DNA from: Labrenzia sp. 011
GTDB lineage: Bacteria > Pseudomonadota > Alphaproteobacteria > Rhizobiales > Stappiaceae
NCBI RefSeq assembly: GCF_003075075.1
Contig: NZ_QCYM01000024.1
Location: 1 to 62,627 of the forward strand
DNA: 62,627 nt
Direction: 5' to 3'
A program made the translations under genes and the position numbers. Shown here piece after piece: positions 6,890-16,326 of this stretch (positions within the stretch are counted from its first letter, which is position 1; each line of letters opens with the position of its first letter). Under the pieces are notes generated by a model. It did no database searches, was not told where the DNA came from, and saw nothing but the letters and a program-made list of their open reading frames with translations.

Positions 6890-9333
6890 TCTGCTGCCTC
6901 CCGGGTAAGATCGGCCATCGGCTTGAACTCGTGCTTGTCCTTGCCGGACACGCGTTCCGACCACGGATCGACCTGGGCAAATTTCTGGGAATGGACGAAG
7001 CGGTCGTAATAGGCCTTGCGCCTGTCCGCATCCTCCATGATCTGGCGGCGGACCTCGTCATGGCCGATGCGCTTGGCCCACTTGTAGATCCGCTCCAGGT
7101 AGTGCCCCTGCTCGCGGTACATCTGCACCAGGGCCACGATGTGCTCCAGGGCCTCGTCCTCGCTCCCGACGTGGCCGAGAACCTCCGTGCCCTTGATGTC
7201 CAGACCGGCCGCGCCGGCGAAATGGATCTCGAATCCGCTGTCGACGCAGATCACCCCCACATCCTTGCAGGTGGCTTCCGAGCAGTTACGCGGACATCCG
7301 GAAACCGCCATCTTCACCTTGGCCGGAGTCCAGGAGCCCCACATGAATCTTTCGATCCTGATGCCCAGACCGGTGGAATCCTGGGTGCCGAAGCGGCACC
7401 AGTCGGTTCCCACGCAGGTTTTCACCGTTCTCAGGCCCTTGGCATAGGCCTGGCCGGAGACGAAACCGGCCTTGCCCAGATCCGCCCAGACCGCCGGAAG
7501 GTCCTCCTTGCGGATCCCCAGCATGTCGATCCGCTGGCCACCGGTGCATTTGACCGCCGGGATGTCGAACTTGTCGACGACGTCGGCGATCGCCCTGAGT
7601 TCCTTGGAGGACGTCATGCCCCCCCACATCCGCGGCACGACCGAATAGGTACCGTCTTTCTGGATGTTGGCGTGCACGCGCTCGTTGATGAAGCGGGACT
7701 GGTAGTCGTCCGCATATTCGTCCGGCCAGTCCGAAACGAGATAGTAGTTCAGCGCCGGGCGGCACTTGGCGCATCCGCCCGAGGAGGTCCATTCAAGCTC
7801 CTGCATGACGGCGGGAATGCTCTTCAGCTGCTTGGATTTGATCAGCCGCCGCACGTCGCTGTGCCCCAGATGCGTGCAGCCGCACATGGGCGTGACCGCC
7901 GCCGGATTATAGGACTCACCGAGCGTGACCTGCAGGAGCTGTTCGACAAGCCCCGTGCAGGTGCCGCAGGAGCCGGACGCCTTGGTGTGCGCCCTGACCC
8001 CATCCAGATTGCTCAGGCCCTTTTCCGAGATGGCGGAAACGATGGTTCCCTTGCAAATGCCGTTGCAGCCGCAGATTTCCGCATCATCCGGCAAGGCTGC
8101 AACGGCCGCCGTAGGGTCCAGGGGAGCGCCCCCCTGAAACGCCTGGCCGAAGATCAGCGTCTCGCGCATGTCCGAGACGTCTGTTCCCTTTTTCAAAAGA
8201 TCGAAGAACCAGCCGCCGTCGGACGTCTCCCCGTAAAGCACCGCACCGAGAATGCGGTTTTCCTTCAGCACCAGGCGTTTGTAGACCCCTGCCGCGGCAT
8301 CGCGCAGAATGATCTCCTCCCGGTCCTCGCCGTCGGCAAAATCGCCGGCGGAGTAGAGCGTGACCCCGGTAACCTTCAGCTGCGTCGCGGTTTCGACCGG
8401 CCGGAAGGCCGCTTCCTTGCCCGCAAGCGTATTCGCAGCGACCTTCGCCATGTCGTAAAGTGGCGCGACGAGGCCGTAGCACATCTTGTTGTGCTCGACG
8501 CATTCGCCGATGGCCAGAATATCCGGATCGGACGACTGCATCCGGTCGTCGACGATGATGCCCCGCTCCACATGGATGCCCGAGTCCGTGGCGATCCGGA
8601 CTTCGGGCCGGATTCCCACTGCCATCACCACCAGATCGGCGGGATAGACGGTCCCGTCGTCCAGCAGAACCGCCTCTGCCCGGTCCTCGCCGAGAATTGC
8701 CTTGGTCTGCGCCTCGCAGTGAACCCGGATGCCGCGCCCCTCGAGATCCTTTTGCAGAAGGAAACCGGCGGCCGGATCGAGCTGCCGCTCCATCAGGTGT
8801 CCCATCAGATGAAGGACGACGACCTCCATGCCGCGCAGACGCAGTGCGGCGGCGGCCTCCAGACCGAGCAGTCCGCCGCCGATGACAACGGCCTTGGCGT
8901 TCGGCCGGCCCGCCGCGGCCACCATCGCCTCCACATCGTCAAGATCCCGGAAGGCCCGTACACCCGGAAGATCCTTGCCGGCGATGGGAATGACGAAGGG
9001 CGCGGAGCCCGTCGCCACGACGAGCCTGTCGTAGGGCGTCTCGCCCTTGCCGGTGACTACCGTCTTGTTCTCGCGATCGATGGCGATAACCGTTTCGCCG
9101 AACCGGCAGTCGACACCGTGTCCGGCATACCAATCGGCGTCATGGGTAACGATCTGGTCGAAGGACTTTTCTCCCGCCAGCACCGGCGAGAGCATGATGC
9201 GATTGTAGTTCCCGCGCGGTTCGGCGCCGAAAAGCGTGACGTCATAGACGTCCGGCGCAGTTTCAAAAAGATGTTCGAGCATGCGGCCGGAAGCCATCCC
9301 GGCGCCGACGACAACAAGTTTCTGTCTGGTCAT
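6886..9333 (-). CDS. nirB: Nitrite reductase (NADH) large subunit
   Basis: 815-residue cytoplasmic siroheme enzyme that reduces nitrite to ammonium with NADH. Order of domains: FAD-binding fold (VVVGAGMASG from residue 7), NAD-binding GGGLLGLEAA (142-151), first BFD-like [2Fe-2S] domain (CGCNGIC at 421, CGTC at 456), second (CGCTHLG at 484, CAKC at 521), then the ferredoxin-like and siroheme/4Fe-4S domain with Cys640, Cys646, Cys680 and Cys684 (VSGCPRNCSEATC). The start at 9333 has GGAG eight bases upstream; a further in-frame ATG at 9399 would add 22 residues unlike the family. A 119-bp gap separates it from nrtCD. Confidence 0.97.
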   Translation of the reverse strand: MTRQKLVVVGAGMASGRMLEHLFETAPDVYDVTLFGAEPRGNYNRIMLSPVLAGEKSFDQIVTHDADWYAGHGVDCRFGETVIAIDRENKTVVTGKGETPYDRLVVATGSAPFVIPIAGKDLPGVRAFRDLDDVEAMVAAAGRPNAKAVVIGGGLLGLEAAAALRLRGMEVVVLHLMGHLMERQLDPAAGFLLQKDLEGRGIRVHCEAQTKAILGEDRAEAVLLDDGTVYPADLVVMAVGIRPEVRIATDSGIHVERGIIVDDRMQSSDPDILAIGECVEHNKMCYGLVAPLYDMAKVAANTLAGKEAAFRPVETATQLKVTGVTLYSAGDFADGEDREEIILRDAAAGVYKRLVLKENRILGAVLYGETSDGGWFFDLLKKGTDVSDMRETLIFGQAFQGGAPLDPTAAVAALPDDAEICGCNGICKGTIVSAISEKGLSNLDGVRAHTKASGSCGTCTGLVEQLLQVTLGESYNPAAVTPMCGCTHLGHSDVRRLIKSKQLKSIPAVMQELEWTSSGGCAKCRPALNYYLVSDWPDEYADDYQSRFINERVHANIQKDGTYSVVPRMWGGMTSSKELRAIADVVDKFDIPAVKCTGGQRIDMLGIRKEDLPAVWADLGKAGFVSGQAYAKGLRTVKTCVGTDWCRFGTQDSTGLGIRIERFMWGSWTPAKVKMAVSGCPRNCSEATCKDVGVICVDSGFEIHFAGAAGLDIKGTEVLGHVGSEDEALEHIVALVQMYREQGHYLERIYKWAKRIGHDEVRRQIMEDADRRKAYYDRFVHSQKFAQVDPWSERVSGKDKHEFKPMADLTREAAE

Positions 9334-9452
9334 GGGGTTACTCCGCTGCTGCAGCGTTCGAAGACGCAGGCCCGGCCCATGCGCCCGAAAGGGCGGCACA
9401 GGCGGTCTGCACGAACTGGATCTGATCTGGCGTCACGTCATTCACCTCTCTT

Positions 9453-11213
9453 TCATTCGGCCGCTTCGACGGCAGCCTTCTGCCGGGCCATGCGTACGGC
9501 CCGCTTTTCCTGGATCGATTTCAGCTGGTCCGGACCCGGATCCGCGCCGCCCTCATAGGCTTCCAGGAAGTCCAGAAGCTCCTCGCGGTAGGCGTAATAG
9601 TCCGGGTGGGCGAGCAGCTCCCGGCGGGAGCGCGGACGCGGCAGATCGACTTCCATGATGTTGCCGATGCGGGCATTCGGGCCGTTGGACATCATCACCA
9701 CCCGGTCGGCGAGCAGGATGGCTTCATCCACATCATGGGTGACGCAGATCGCCGTCACCCGGGTGCGCTTCCACACATCCATCAGGACGTCCTGCAATTC
9801 CCAGCGCGTCAGGCTGTCCAGCATGCCGAAAGGCTCGTCGAGAAGCAGCAGCTTGGGCGACAGGGCGAAGGCCCTGGCGATGCCGACGCGCTGCTTCATG
9901 CCATTGGACAGATCGGCCGCGGCCTTTTGCATCGCATCGCCCAGCCCGACCTTGCCGAGATAGTATTCGATCACATCCCGCTTTTCGGACCGGGAAGCGT
10001 CCGGATAGACCTTGTCGACACCAAGCTCGACGTTTTCATAGGCCGTCAGCCAGGGCATCAGGCTCGGCGCCTGAAAGACCACGGCCCGGTCCGGACCTGC
10101 CTTGGTCACATGCGTGCCGTCGAGGATGATCGCCCCGTCGGTGATCGGGTTGAGACCGGCGACCATGGACAGGACCGTGGACTTGCCGCAGCCGGAGTGC
10201 CCGATCAGGGTGACGAACTCGCCCTTTTGCATTTTCAGGTCGAACCCGTCGACGACCGTCAGCGGCCCCTTCGCGGTCGGATAGACCTTCCTGAGCCGGG
10301 AGAACTCCAGATAGCGGTCTTGCGTGGCGGTTTCGGCCGCACGCTCATAGGCCTCGGGCAACGCCTCCCCGCCCTTCGTCCGCCGGGTGATCGGAACGAT
10401 ATTCGGCAGGACGATTTCCCGTTCCGCTTCCGCCCCGCGCCGGGCACCGGCCTCCATCAGATAGGCGGTCACCTCGGCGCGCAGACTGATGAAATCCTCG
10501 TCGTGATTGAGCTCCGCCCGATCCCGGGGGCGCTTGAACGGCACCTTGAATTCCGGGCCGAGCGTCGCGCTCGTTCCCGGCTTGAGAGGAACGATCCGGT
10601 CCGCCAGCAGGATCGCCTCGTCCACATCGTTGGTGATGAGGACGATGGTCTTTTTCTCCTCGTCGCAGATCGCGGCGAACTCGTCCTGCAGCTTGGCGCG
10701 GGTCAGCGCGTCCAGTGCCGACAGGGGCTCGTCGAGCAGCAGAAGGTCCGGCTGCATCGCCAGTGCGCGGGCAACGGCCACCCTCTGGCGCATCCCCCCG
10801 GAAAGTTCCGCCGGTTTCCTGTCCCTTGCATGCTCGAGCCCGACCATGGCGATATACCTGTCGCCGATGGCCCTGCGCTGCGTGGCGCTCTTTTTCCTGA
10901 AGACACTGTCGACGGCCAGCCCCACATTGCCCGCGACCGTCAGCCAGGGCATCAGCGAATAGGACTGGAAAACCACGCCCCGGTCAGGACTTGGTCCGTC
11001 GATTTCCTTTCCCTTGAAGACGATGCCGCCCGTATCCGGCTCCATGAGACCTGCAAGCAGGGAGATGAGAGTTGTCTTGCCCGTGCCGGAAAAGCCGACA
11101 ATGGCGATGAATTCTCCCTCCTCCACCTTCAGATTGATGTCCTTGAGCACATCCGTCCGGTTGGCGCCTTCGCCGTAGGATTTGGAGACACCGGAGATTT
11201 CCAGAAAGGCCAT
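9453..11213 (-). CDS. nrtD: Nitrate/nitrite ABC transporter, tandem ATP-binding protein (NrtC-NrtD fusion)
   Basis: 586 residues containing two complete ABC ATPase domains in one chain. Domain 1 has Walker [10 protein letters not shown] (40-48), Q-loop FQSYSLMPW, signature LSGGM (137-141), and LLLLDEP; its switch position reads ITNDVDEA, so the H-loop histidine is replaced by Asn195. Domain 2 has GHSGCGKST (338-346), [21 protein letters not shown] and an intact VTHDVDEA. The cyanobacterial NrtC regulatory solute-binding domain is missing; both halves are pure ATPases. AAGGAG precedes the ATG at 11213, ten bases after the nrtB stop. One protein probably replaces the NrtC/NrtD heterodimer. Confidence 0.95.
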   Translation of the reverse strand: MAFLEISGVSKSYGEGANRTDVLKDINLKVEEGEFIAIVGFSGTGKTTLISLLAGLMEPDTGGIVFKGKEIDGPSPDRGVVFQSYSLMPWLTVAGNVGLAVDSVFRKKSATQRRAIGDRYIAMVGLEHARDRKPAELSGGMRQRVAVARALAMQPDLLLLDEPLSALDALTRAKLQDEFAAICDEEKKTIVLITNDVDEAILLADRIVPLKPGTSATLGPEFKVPFKRPRDRAELNHDEDFISLRAEVTAYLMEAGARRGAEAEREIVLPNIVPITRRTKGGEALPEAYERAAETATQDRYLEFSRLRKVYPTAKGPLTVVDGFDLKMQKGEFVTLIGHSGCGKSTVLSMVAGLNPITDGAIILDGTHVTKAGPDRAVVFQAPSLMPWLTAYENVELGVDKVYPDASRSEKRDVIEYYLGKVGLGDAMQKAAADLSNGMKQRVGIARAFALSPKLLLLDEPFGMLDSLTRWELQDVLMDVWKRTRVTAICVTHDVDEAILLADRVVMMSNGPNARIGNIMEVDLPRPRSRRELLAHPDYYAYREELLDFLEAYEGGADPGPDQLKSIQEKRAVRMARQKAAVEAAE

Positions 11214-11223
11214 GTCGGTCTCC

Positions 11224-12306
11224 TTACCTGTTCGCCGAGAAGGTGAAGGCGCGTTGCAGGGCGAACATCAGCCGGTCGAGCAGGAAGCCGATGATCCCGA
11301 TGGTCAGGACCGCGACCATGATCTTCGCGAGCGACTGGGAAGAGCCGTTCTGGAACTCGTCCCAGACGAATTTTCCCAGCCCCGGATTCTGCGCCAGCAT
11401 TTCCGCGGCAATCAGCACCATCCAGCCCACGCCAAGCGACAGGCGCAGCCCCGTGAAGATCAGCGGCAGGGACGACGGCAGAACCAGTTTGGTGATGGTC
11501 TTCCAGGTCGGCAATTGCAGCACACGGCCGACATTCATCAGATCCTTGTCGACGGAGGCAACGCCCAGCGCCGTGTTGATCAGGGTCGGCCACATGGAAC
11601 ACAGCGTCACGGTGACGGCGGAGATCAGCAGGGATTTCGACAGCCAGTCGACGGGATTGGCATAGGTCGCCGATATGATCATCGTGACGATCGGCAGCCA
11701 CGCGAGCGGCGAGACCGGTTTGAAGATCTGGATCAGCGGATTGATCGCTCCGTTGAAGGACCGGGACAGGCCGGAAGCGATCCCGAGCGGGACAGCGATG
11801 ATCGTCGCGATCAGGAAGCCCAGCCCGACGGTTTTGAGCGATGTGCCGATCTGGTCGATATAGGTCGGCTTGCCCGTATAGCTGCGCCACTTGACCTTGT
11901 CGGACCTGCCCTCGGCTTCCAGCTTGGCGTTGCGCTTGTCCTGGCGCGCGAAAAAGGCTTCCGCCTTGCCGCGCTCGCGCACATGGTCCTCCCAGAGATT
12001 GACGGTCTGCTCCCAGACCTGCGCCGGACCGGGCACCGCTCCCAGAGACGTTTGCACCTGCGGTGCCAGAACGCCCCACAGGACCAGGAAGGTGGCAATG
12101 CCCAGCAGCGGGATCACAAGCACCCGCTTGAGTTCCCCCATCTGTTCCTTCGGGCTGTCTCCAGCGGCAATTTTCAGAAGCGGCACGGTCCAGGACAGAC
12201 CAAGCGCGTCCAGCCAGCCGGCTGCCTTGTTGATCCGCGTGAAGAGCTTCTCCCGGCGCGCGGCGCGGGCAAGATCCTTGCTGCCTGCGGTATCGGCATT
12301 GGCCAT
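11224..12306 (-). CDS. nrtB: Nitrate/nitrite ABC transporter permease
   Basis: Inner-membrane permease of 360 residues in the NrtB/TauC-like family. A first membrane span ([21 protein letters not shown] region, about residues 61-82) is followed by a longer-than-usual charged periplasmic stretch (about 83-145) and then the binding-protein-dependent transport domain, whose coupling loop includes GRVLQLPTW and [16 protein letters not shown]. The start is set at the ATG at 12306 (GGGGA upstream) rather than an in-frame ATG at 12363, which adds a non-conserved tail. It sits between nrtA and nrtCD with short gaps. Confidence 0.94.
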   Translation of the reverse strand: MANADTAGSKDLARAARREKLFTRINKAAGWLDALGLSWTVPLLKIAAGDSPKEQMGELKRVLVIPLLGIATFLVLWGVLAPQVQTSLGAVPGPAQVWEQTVNLWEDHVRERGKAEAFFARQDKRNAKLEAEGRSDKVKWRSYTGKPTYIDQIGTSLKTVGLGFLIATIIAVPLGIASGLSRSFNGAINPLIQIFKPVSPLAWLPIVTMIISATYANPVDWLSKSLLISAVTVTLCSMWPTLINTALGVASVDKDLMNVGRVLQLPTWKTITKLVLPSSLPLIFTGLRLSLGVGWMVLIAAEMLAQNPGLGKFVWDEFQNGSSQSLAKIMVAVLTIGIIGFLLDRLMFALQRAFTFSANR

Positions 12307-12397
12307 GATGAGGGTCCCCGTTTCGAGTATCTGTTGGTTCGTTTCATTGGAATGGGACGGCACGGCGGGGCTGCGACCGCCGTGCCGTCGCAGGCCG

Positions 12398-13798
12398 CTA
12401 GCCGCCGACGACGTCGTTTCCGGTCACGACCTGCCTGCCTTTCAGGCCGATCGGCAGGCTGTCGATGTAGGCGTTGGGCTGTTTGCCGTCGTAGGCGATG
12501 CCGTCGATGATGTCCGCGGCCGGGGTCGGCGCACGGTAGCCGTCGCTCTCCCAGGGAAAGTCTTCCCTGGCGACCTGGCCTTCCTCGACCAGCATTTCGG
12601 CGGCCTTGAGATAGATGTCCGGGCGGTAGACGGAGCGGGCCACCTCGTCGTACCAGCTGTCCGGCTTGTATTCGCCGATCTGGCCCCAGCGGCGCATCTG
12701 GGTCAGATACCAGACCGCATCGGAATAGTAGGGATAGGTGGCGAAGTAGCGGTAGAAGACGTTGAAATCGGGAACATCGCGCTTGTCGCCCTTCTCGTAT
12801 TCGAAGGTGCCCGTCATGGAGTTGGCGATGACTTCCGCGTCCGCGCCGACATATTCGGATCTGGACAGGATTTCGACCGCTTCCATCCGGTTGGCGTTGT
12901 CGTTCTCGTCAAGCCATCTGGCCGCACGGATCAGGGCCTTGGTGACGGCAAGCGTGGTGTTCGGATATTCCCGGGTGAAGGCTTCGGTCATGCCGAAGAC
13001 CTTCTCCGGATTGTTCTTCCAGATTTCGTAGTCGGTGATCACCGGAACGCCGATCCCCTTGAAGACCGCCTGCTGGTTCCACGGTTCGCCGACGCAATAG
13101 CCATAGATGGTGCCGGCCTCGAGCGTTGACGGCATCTGCGGCGGCGGCGTGACCGACAGAAGCGCCTCCCCCTGGATCTGTCCGGAAATGTCGGTGTCGG
13201 AATAGAAACCCGGGTGAATGTCGCCGGAGGCCAGCCAGTAGCGCAGCTCGTAATTGTGCGTGGAGACCGGGAACACCATGCCCATGTTGAACGGCTTGCC
13301 GTCGGCCTTGAATTTCTCGACCACGGGCTTGAGCGCGGACGCCTTGACAGGATGCACCGGCCTGCCGTCCGCCTGCATTTCCAGATGCGGCTTCATCATC
13401 TCCCAGATCTCGTTGGAGACGGTGATGCCGTTGCCGTTGAGATCCATGGAAAACGGCGTGACGATATGTGCCTTTGTGCCGAAACCGATGGTGGCGGCCA
13501 GCGGCTGGCCTGCCAGCATATGCGCTCCGTCCAGTTCGCCGGTAATCACCCGGTCGAGCAGAACCTTCCAGTTGGCCTGCGGCTCCAGGGTGACGAAAAG
13601 CCCCTCGTCCTCGAAATATCCCAGCTCATAGGCCACCGCGAGCGGCGCCATGTCGGTCAGCTTGATGAAACCGAAGGTCAGCTCGTCCTTTTCGACATCC
13701 AGCATGTCGGCAAGGGCGCCGGAAGCGGGTACCAGCGCCGTGGCTGCCATCAAGGCGCAAAAAACGACCCGGCGGGTGATCCTGTTCGTAGTCGACAT
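12398..13798 (-). CDS. nrtA: Nitrate/nitrite ABC transporter substrate-binding protein
   Basis: 466-residue periplasmic receptor. The N-terminus [16 protein letters not shown]...ASGALA is a signal peptide; the paired arginines leave Tat export possible. The mature part shows NrtA-family landmarks: [53 protein letters not shown] and [12 protein letters not shown]. The ATG at 13798 is chosen because GAGGA lies upstream and the longer frame (to 14002) would run through the leader terminator. It is first in the operon, preceded by a ~180-nt leader. A signal-less paralogue, NasS, is encoded just upstream. Confidence 0.96.
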   Translation of the reverse strand: MSTTNRITRRVVFCALMAATALVPASGALADMLDVEKDELTFGFIKLTDMAPLAVAYELGYFEDEGLFVTLEPQANWKVLLDRVITGELDGAHMLAGQPLAATIGFGTKAHIVTPFSMDLNGNGITVSNEIWEMMKPHLEMQADGRPVHPVKASALKPVVEKFKADGKPFNMGMVFPVSTHNYELRYWLASGDIHPGFYSDTDISGQIQGEALLSVTPPPQMPSTLEAGTIYGYCVGEPWNQQAVFKGIGVPVITDYEIWKNNPEKVFGMTEAFTREYPNTTLAVTKALIRAARWLDENDNANRMEAVEILSRSEYVGADAEVIANSMTGTFEYEKGDKRDVPDFNVFYRYFATYPYYSDAVWYLTQMRRWGQIGEYKPDSWYDEVARSVYRPDIYLKAAEMLVEEGQVAREDFPWESDGYRAPTPAADIIDGIAYDGKQPNAYIDSLPIGLKGRQVVTGNDVVGG

Positions 13799-13853
13799 TT
13801 TGTCTCGTCCTCTTCCCTCTTTGCCCTGCACAGACCTCAACAGGCCCCCAGGC

Positions 13854-13923
13854 AAAAATAAAAAAAGCCGCCGACTGACTTGCATGTATGGAAGGAGGAC
13901 CATGCAAGTCAGTGCGGCGGCTT
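13854..13923 (-). terminator. Intrinsic terminator in the nrtA leader (attenuator)
   Basis: Read on the minus strand, a ~22-bp stem (AAGCCGCCGCACTGACTTGC pairing with a complementary arm, one bulged C) encloses a 14-nt loop and is followed by TTTTTTTATTTTT. It stands about 55 nt before the nrtA start, inside the leader, so it would stop transcription of the whole operon unless antiterminated. Flanking CAGGCAAA and TTTGCCTG can extend the stem further. Confidence 0.9.
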
Positions 13924-13930
13924 TGCCTGA

Positions 13931-13973
13931 GCGCCCTGCGGTGAGCGCGATATGAATTGGGCCAACGTCGGCC
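13931..13973 (-). promoter_or_regulatory. Dual hexaloop hairpins: candidate NasT (ANTAR) RNA-binding site
   Basis: On the minus strand two hairpins lie in tandem just before the leader terminator. The first (13960-13973) is GGCC-GACGTT-GGCC. The second (13931-13948) is GCGCTC-ACCGCA-GGGCGC, a 6-bp stem (one U-G) with loop A at position 1 and G at position 4, matching the known ANTAR-responsive hexaloop rule. The first loop has G at position 4 but not A at position 1, so it is a weaker match. A NasT gene 1.4 kb upstream supplies the protein. Confidence 0.72.
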
Positions 13974-13985
13974 ACGCCAAACTCA

Positions 13986-14001
13986 AGCAGGATGCGTGCC
14001 A
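13986..14001 (-). promoter_or_regulatory. Sigma-54 (-24/-12) promoter of the nrt-nir-nas operon
   Basis: Minus-strand TGGCACGCATCCTGCT matches the sigma-54 consensus TGGCACG-N4-TTGCW at all but one fixed position, with the invariant GG and GC ten bases apart. The predicted transcript starts near 13975, so the first leader hairpin begins almost at the 5' end. NtrC-like half sites (around 14072-14092 and 14130-14145) are visible but imperfect. This implies ammonium/NtrC control on top of nitrate control by NasST. Confidence 0.8.
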
Positions 14002-14168
14002 ACCCGAAGAATTTGATATTATCTTATTATTTTCAGACTGTTAGAAAAAAGGGGAAGTCAGGGACTTTGCTACCCGTGCACGAAACAGTGGCGCAAACCG
14101 CAGGCAATTGGTCTTTTTTTGTGCAACGCAACGTGCCGATCCGGAAACCACAACCACCTTTTCCGCAT

Positions 14169-15278
14169 CTAGATATGCGGTTCGTCGAACATGTGAAGCG
14201 GCGTGTCATCGGAAAGCTTTTCCAGTCCCAGCGCATCCAGATAGAGATCCGGGGAAAAGATCCTCGCCGTGGCGGCGGCGGCCGCGGCGGACCGCTCCAC
14301 CTGCCCCCAGCGCACCATCTGATCGTAGAACCACTTTCCGTGTGAGGGCATCGGAGCCGCCCGCGCGCCGCCCGAGAAACTCAGGAAATCGGGAATCTGT
14401 TTTACGGTGTTCCTGCCAAGGCGTATGCGGCCAGTAAGCGCCGGCAGGCAGATGTCAGCAGGACAGGCCAGAAGATCACTGCGTGAGAGCAGCGCGGCCA
14501 GCTCCTCCCCGTTCCCGGTCTCGGCACACCAGTCCGCGGCCCTCGACAGGGCGCGCAACAGGGCTGCCAGCGTCTCCGGATTGGCCTCCGCCCATTTCCG
14601 GGTAACACCGAGAACCTTTTCCGGACTGTCCGGCCAGATGGCCTGCTTGAAAGTGGCGATTCTGCCCGTTCCGGCAGTCACCGCAGCCGTATTCCACGGC
14701 TCTCCGGCGCAATAGCCGTCGAGCTGGCCGGTCGCGAGCGCATCCGCCATGATCTGCGGCGCCAGCACGGTGATTTCCATATCCCTGTCGGGATCCAGTC
14801 CGGCGGCGGCGATCCAGTAGCGCAATTCATAGGCGTGCCCGGAAAACGGATGGACCACGCCGAAGCGCAGGGGCGGCGCCCCTTCAGTCCGTCGCGTCGC
14901 GATGACCGTCCCCAGAGCCTTGCCGGTCGAGGCAGGATCGCCGCCGCTGTCAGCACCAGCGGCAACCATATCCGCCCACAGGCCTGTCGAAACCGTGATG
15001 GCGTTGCCGCCCAGACCGAGCAGCATGGGTGCCAGCATCGGCACCGCCAGACTGGTCAGGTTCAGGCTCGCCGCTATCGGCATCGGCGCCAGCATATGGG
15101 CGACATCGAAATGACCGACGGCGATCCGGTCGCGGATATTCGCCCAGGACGTTTCCCGCACAAGCTTCAGCGCGATGCCTTCCTGCCCGGCAAAGCCCTT
15201 TTCCGCGGCCGCCACCAGAACCGCGCTGTCCAGCAGCGGAATGAAACCGGCAATGACGGGTGTTGCGTTCTTGTCCAT
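14169..15278 (-). CDS. nasS: Nitrate sensor NasS (cytoplasmic NrtA-like protein)
   Basis: 369 residues, clearly related to NrtA (GFIPLLDSAVLVAAAEKGF, FSGHAYELRYWIAAAG, YCAGEPWN, WFYDQMVRWGQ) but starting straight into the domain with no signal peptide, so it stays in the cytoplasm. Known NasS proteins hold NasT inactive until nitrate or nitrite binds. The gene is downstream of nasT with a 59-bp gap and upstream of the nrtA leader, in the same orientation. GGAGG lies three bases before the ATG, a tight spacing. The residues that bind nitrate cannot be verified by eye. Confidence 0.93.
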   Translation of the reverse strand: MDKNATPVIAGFIPLLDSAVLVAAAEKGFAGQEGIALKLVRETSWANIRDRIAVGHFDVAHMLAPMPIAASLNLTSLAVPMLAPMLLGLGGNAITVSTGLWADMVAAGADSGGDPASTGKALGTVIATRRTEGAPPLRFGVVHPFSGHAYELRYWIAAAGLDPDRDMEITVLAPQIMADALATGQLDGYCAGEPWNTAAVTAGTGRIATFKQAIWPDSPEKVLGVTRKWAEANPETLAALLRALSRAADWCAETGNGEELAALLSRSDLLACPADICLPALTGRIRLGRNTVKQIPDFLSFSGGARAAPMPSHGKWFYDQMVRWGQVERSAAAAAATARIFSPDLYLDALGLEKLSDDTPLHMFDEPHI

Positions 15279-15337
15279 TATCCTCCGGTCTCCCGGTTGG
15301 CCGTTCTGCTCCGGCAGGTTCTTTTCACAAGCATGGC

Positions 15338-15925
15338 CTAGTCCCCCAGCAGTCCGCTGGCGATGACCAGGCTCCGGGCCACTTCGATGATCTTGCGACT
15401 CTGGTTCATGGCCGACCGGCGCAGGAGGTCATAGGCTTCCTGCTCCGACAGCCCCTTGGATTTCATGAGAATGCCCTTGGCCCGGTCCAGGGTTTTCCGG
15501 TCGGCAAGTTCGTTGCGGGCTTCCTCCAGCTCTTCTGCCAGCTTGGAAAAGGCCCGGAATCGGCTGATGGCCATGTCCAGGATCGGTTTCACCCGCTCCC
15601 GCTTCAGCCCGTCGACCACATAGGCGGAGACCCCGGCATCGACGGCCTCCTCGATCGAATGCCTGTCAGACTTGTCGACGAACATCGCGATCGGGCGCCG
15701 GACCGCCCGGGAAACCTGGAACATGTGTTCGAGCTGGTCGCGATTCGGGTTTTCCAGGTCGATGACGATCACATCAGGATTGATATCGGCGATCCGCCGC
15801 ATCAGGCCGTCCATCCGGTGCACGAGAATGACCCGGTCATGCCCCGCATCGCGCAATCCCTGCTCGATGATGGATGCCCGGATCTTGTTGTCGTCAATGA
15901 CCAGAATGGAAAGCCCGCCGCTCAT
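15338..15925 (-). CDS. nasT: ANTAR-domain antiterminator NasT
   Basis: 195-residue RNA-binding response regulator. Residues 1-120 form a receiver-like domain (LVIDDN, candidate phospho-acceptor Asp56 in VIVIDLENP, FVDKSD). Residues about 130-190 form the ANTAR domain with RKTLDRAKGILMKSKGLSEQ and EAYDLLRRSAM. It should bind the hexaloop hairpins in the nrtA leader and prevent termination, controlled by NasS rather than by a histidine kinase. It is the first gene of a nasT-nasS unit, and is divergent from the LysR remnant at 16.1 kb. The Shine-Dalgarno is weak. Confidence 0.94.
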   Translation of the reverse strand: MSGGLSILVIDDNKIRASIIEQGLRDAGHDRVILVHRMDGLMRRIADINPDVIVIDLENPNRDQLEHMFQVSRAVRRPIAMFVDKSDRHSIEEAVDAGVSAYVVDGLKRERVKPILDMAISRFRAFSKLAEELEEARNELADRKTLDRAKGILMKSKGLSEQEAYDLLRRSAMNQSRKIIEVARSLVIASGLLGD

Positions 15926-16119
15926 GCCGCCATTATGCGCAGGGCTAGTTTTTATGCAACATTCATGCTGCGGCGCAGCAACAAATTTATCGCCGGATTG
16001 TTTTAAGGCCGAAAATTTCTCCCGGTTTCTTGAGCATTTTCATGTATATGGTGCCTCAAAACAGTGTTGGAAACTTCTGAACCGGACAGTCGGCACCGTT
16101 CCCTGGAAGGGTCTGGCCA

Positions 16120-16326
16120 GTGGCTGAGGCAATGCGGATGGCAGGTCCCGAAATGGAAAAGCAGCAGATCCGAACCAGGAACACGCTGACGCTCGCCCGG
16201 CTCCGGGCACTGGAAGCGGTGGTCCGCACAGGCAACTGTTCCGCGGCCGCCAAGGAAACCGGCGTTTCGCAGCCGTCGGCCTCCAACCATGTGCAGGATC
16301 TGAAAAGCCGCTTCAAGACCAGGCTC
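16120..16326 (+). pseudogene. LysR-family regulator, N-terminal HTH remnant
   Basis: The first ~65 codons encode a typical LysR helix-turn-helix (LARLRALEAVVRTGNCSAAA, GVSQPSASNHVQDLKSRF). After about 16,320 homology to LysR proteins ends and the same frame becomes nonsense over a different gene remnant. The effector-binding domain (over 200 residues) is missing. The fragment is divergent from nasT and stands where a regulator of the downstream phosphonate genes would be expected. Confidence 0.75.

Noticed and set aside
6724..9558. 944-codon plus-strand open frame opposite nirB
   Set aside because: Antisense shadow of nirB; sequence has no domain and the opposite strand shows complete catalytic motifs.
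13992..14345. Small plus-strand gene in the nrtA leader
   Set aside because: Runs through the sigma-54 promoter and into antisense of nasS; no ribosome binding site or domain.
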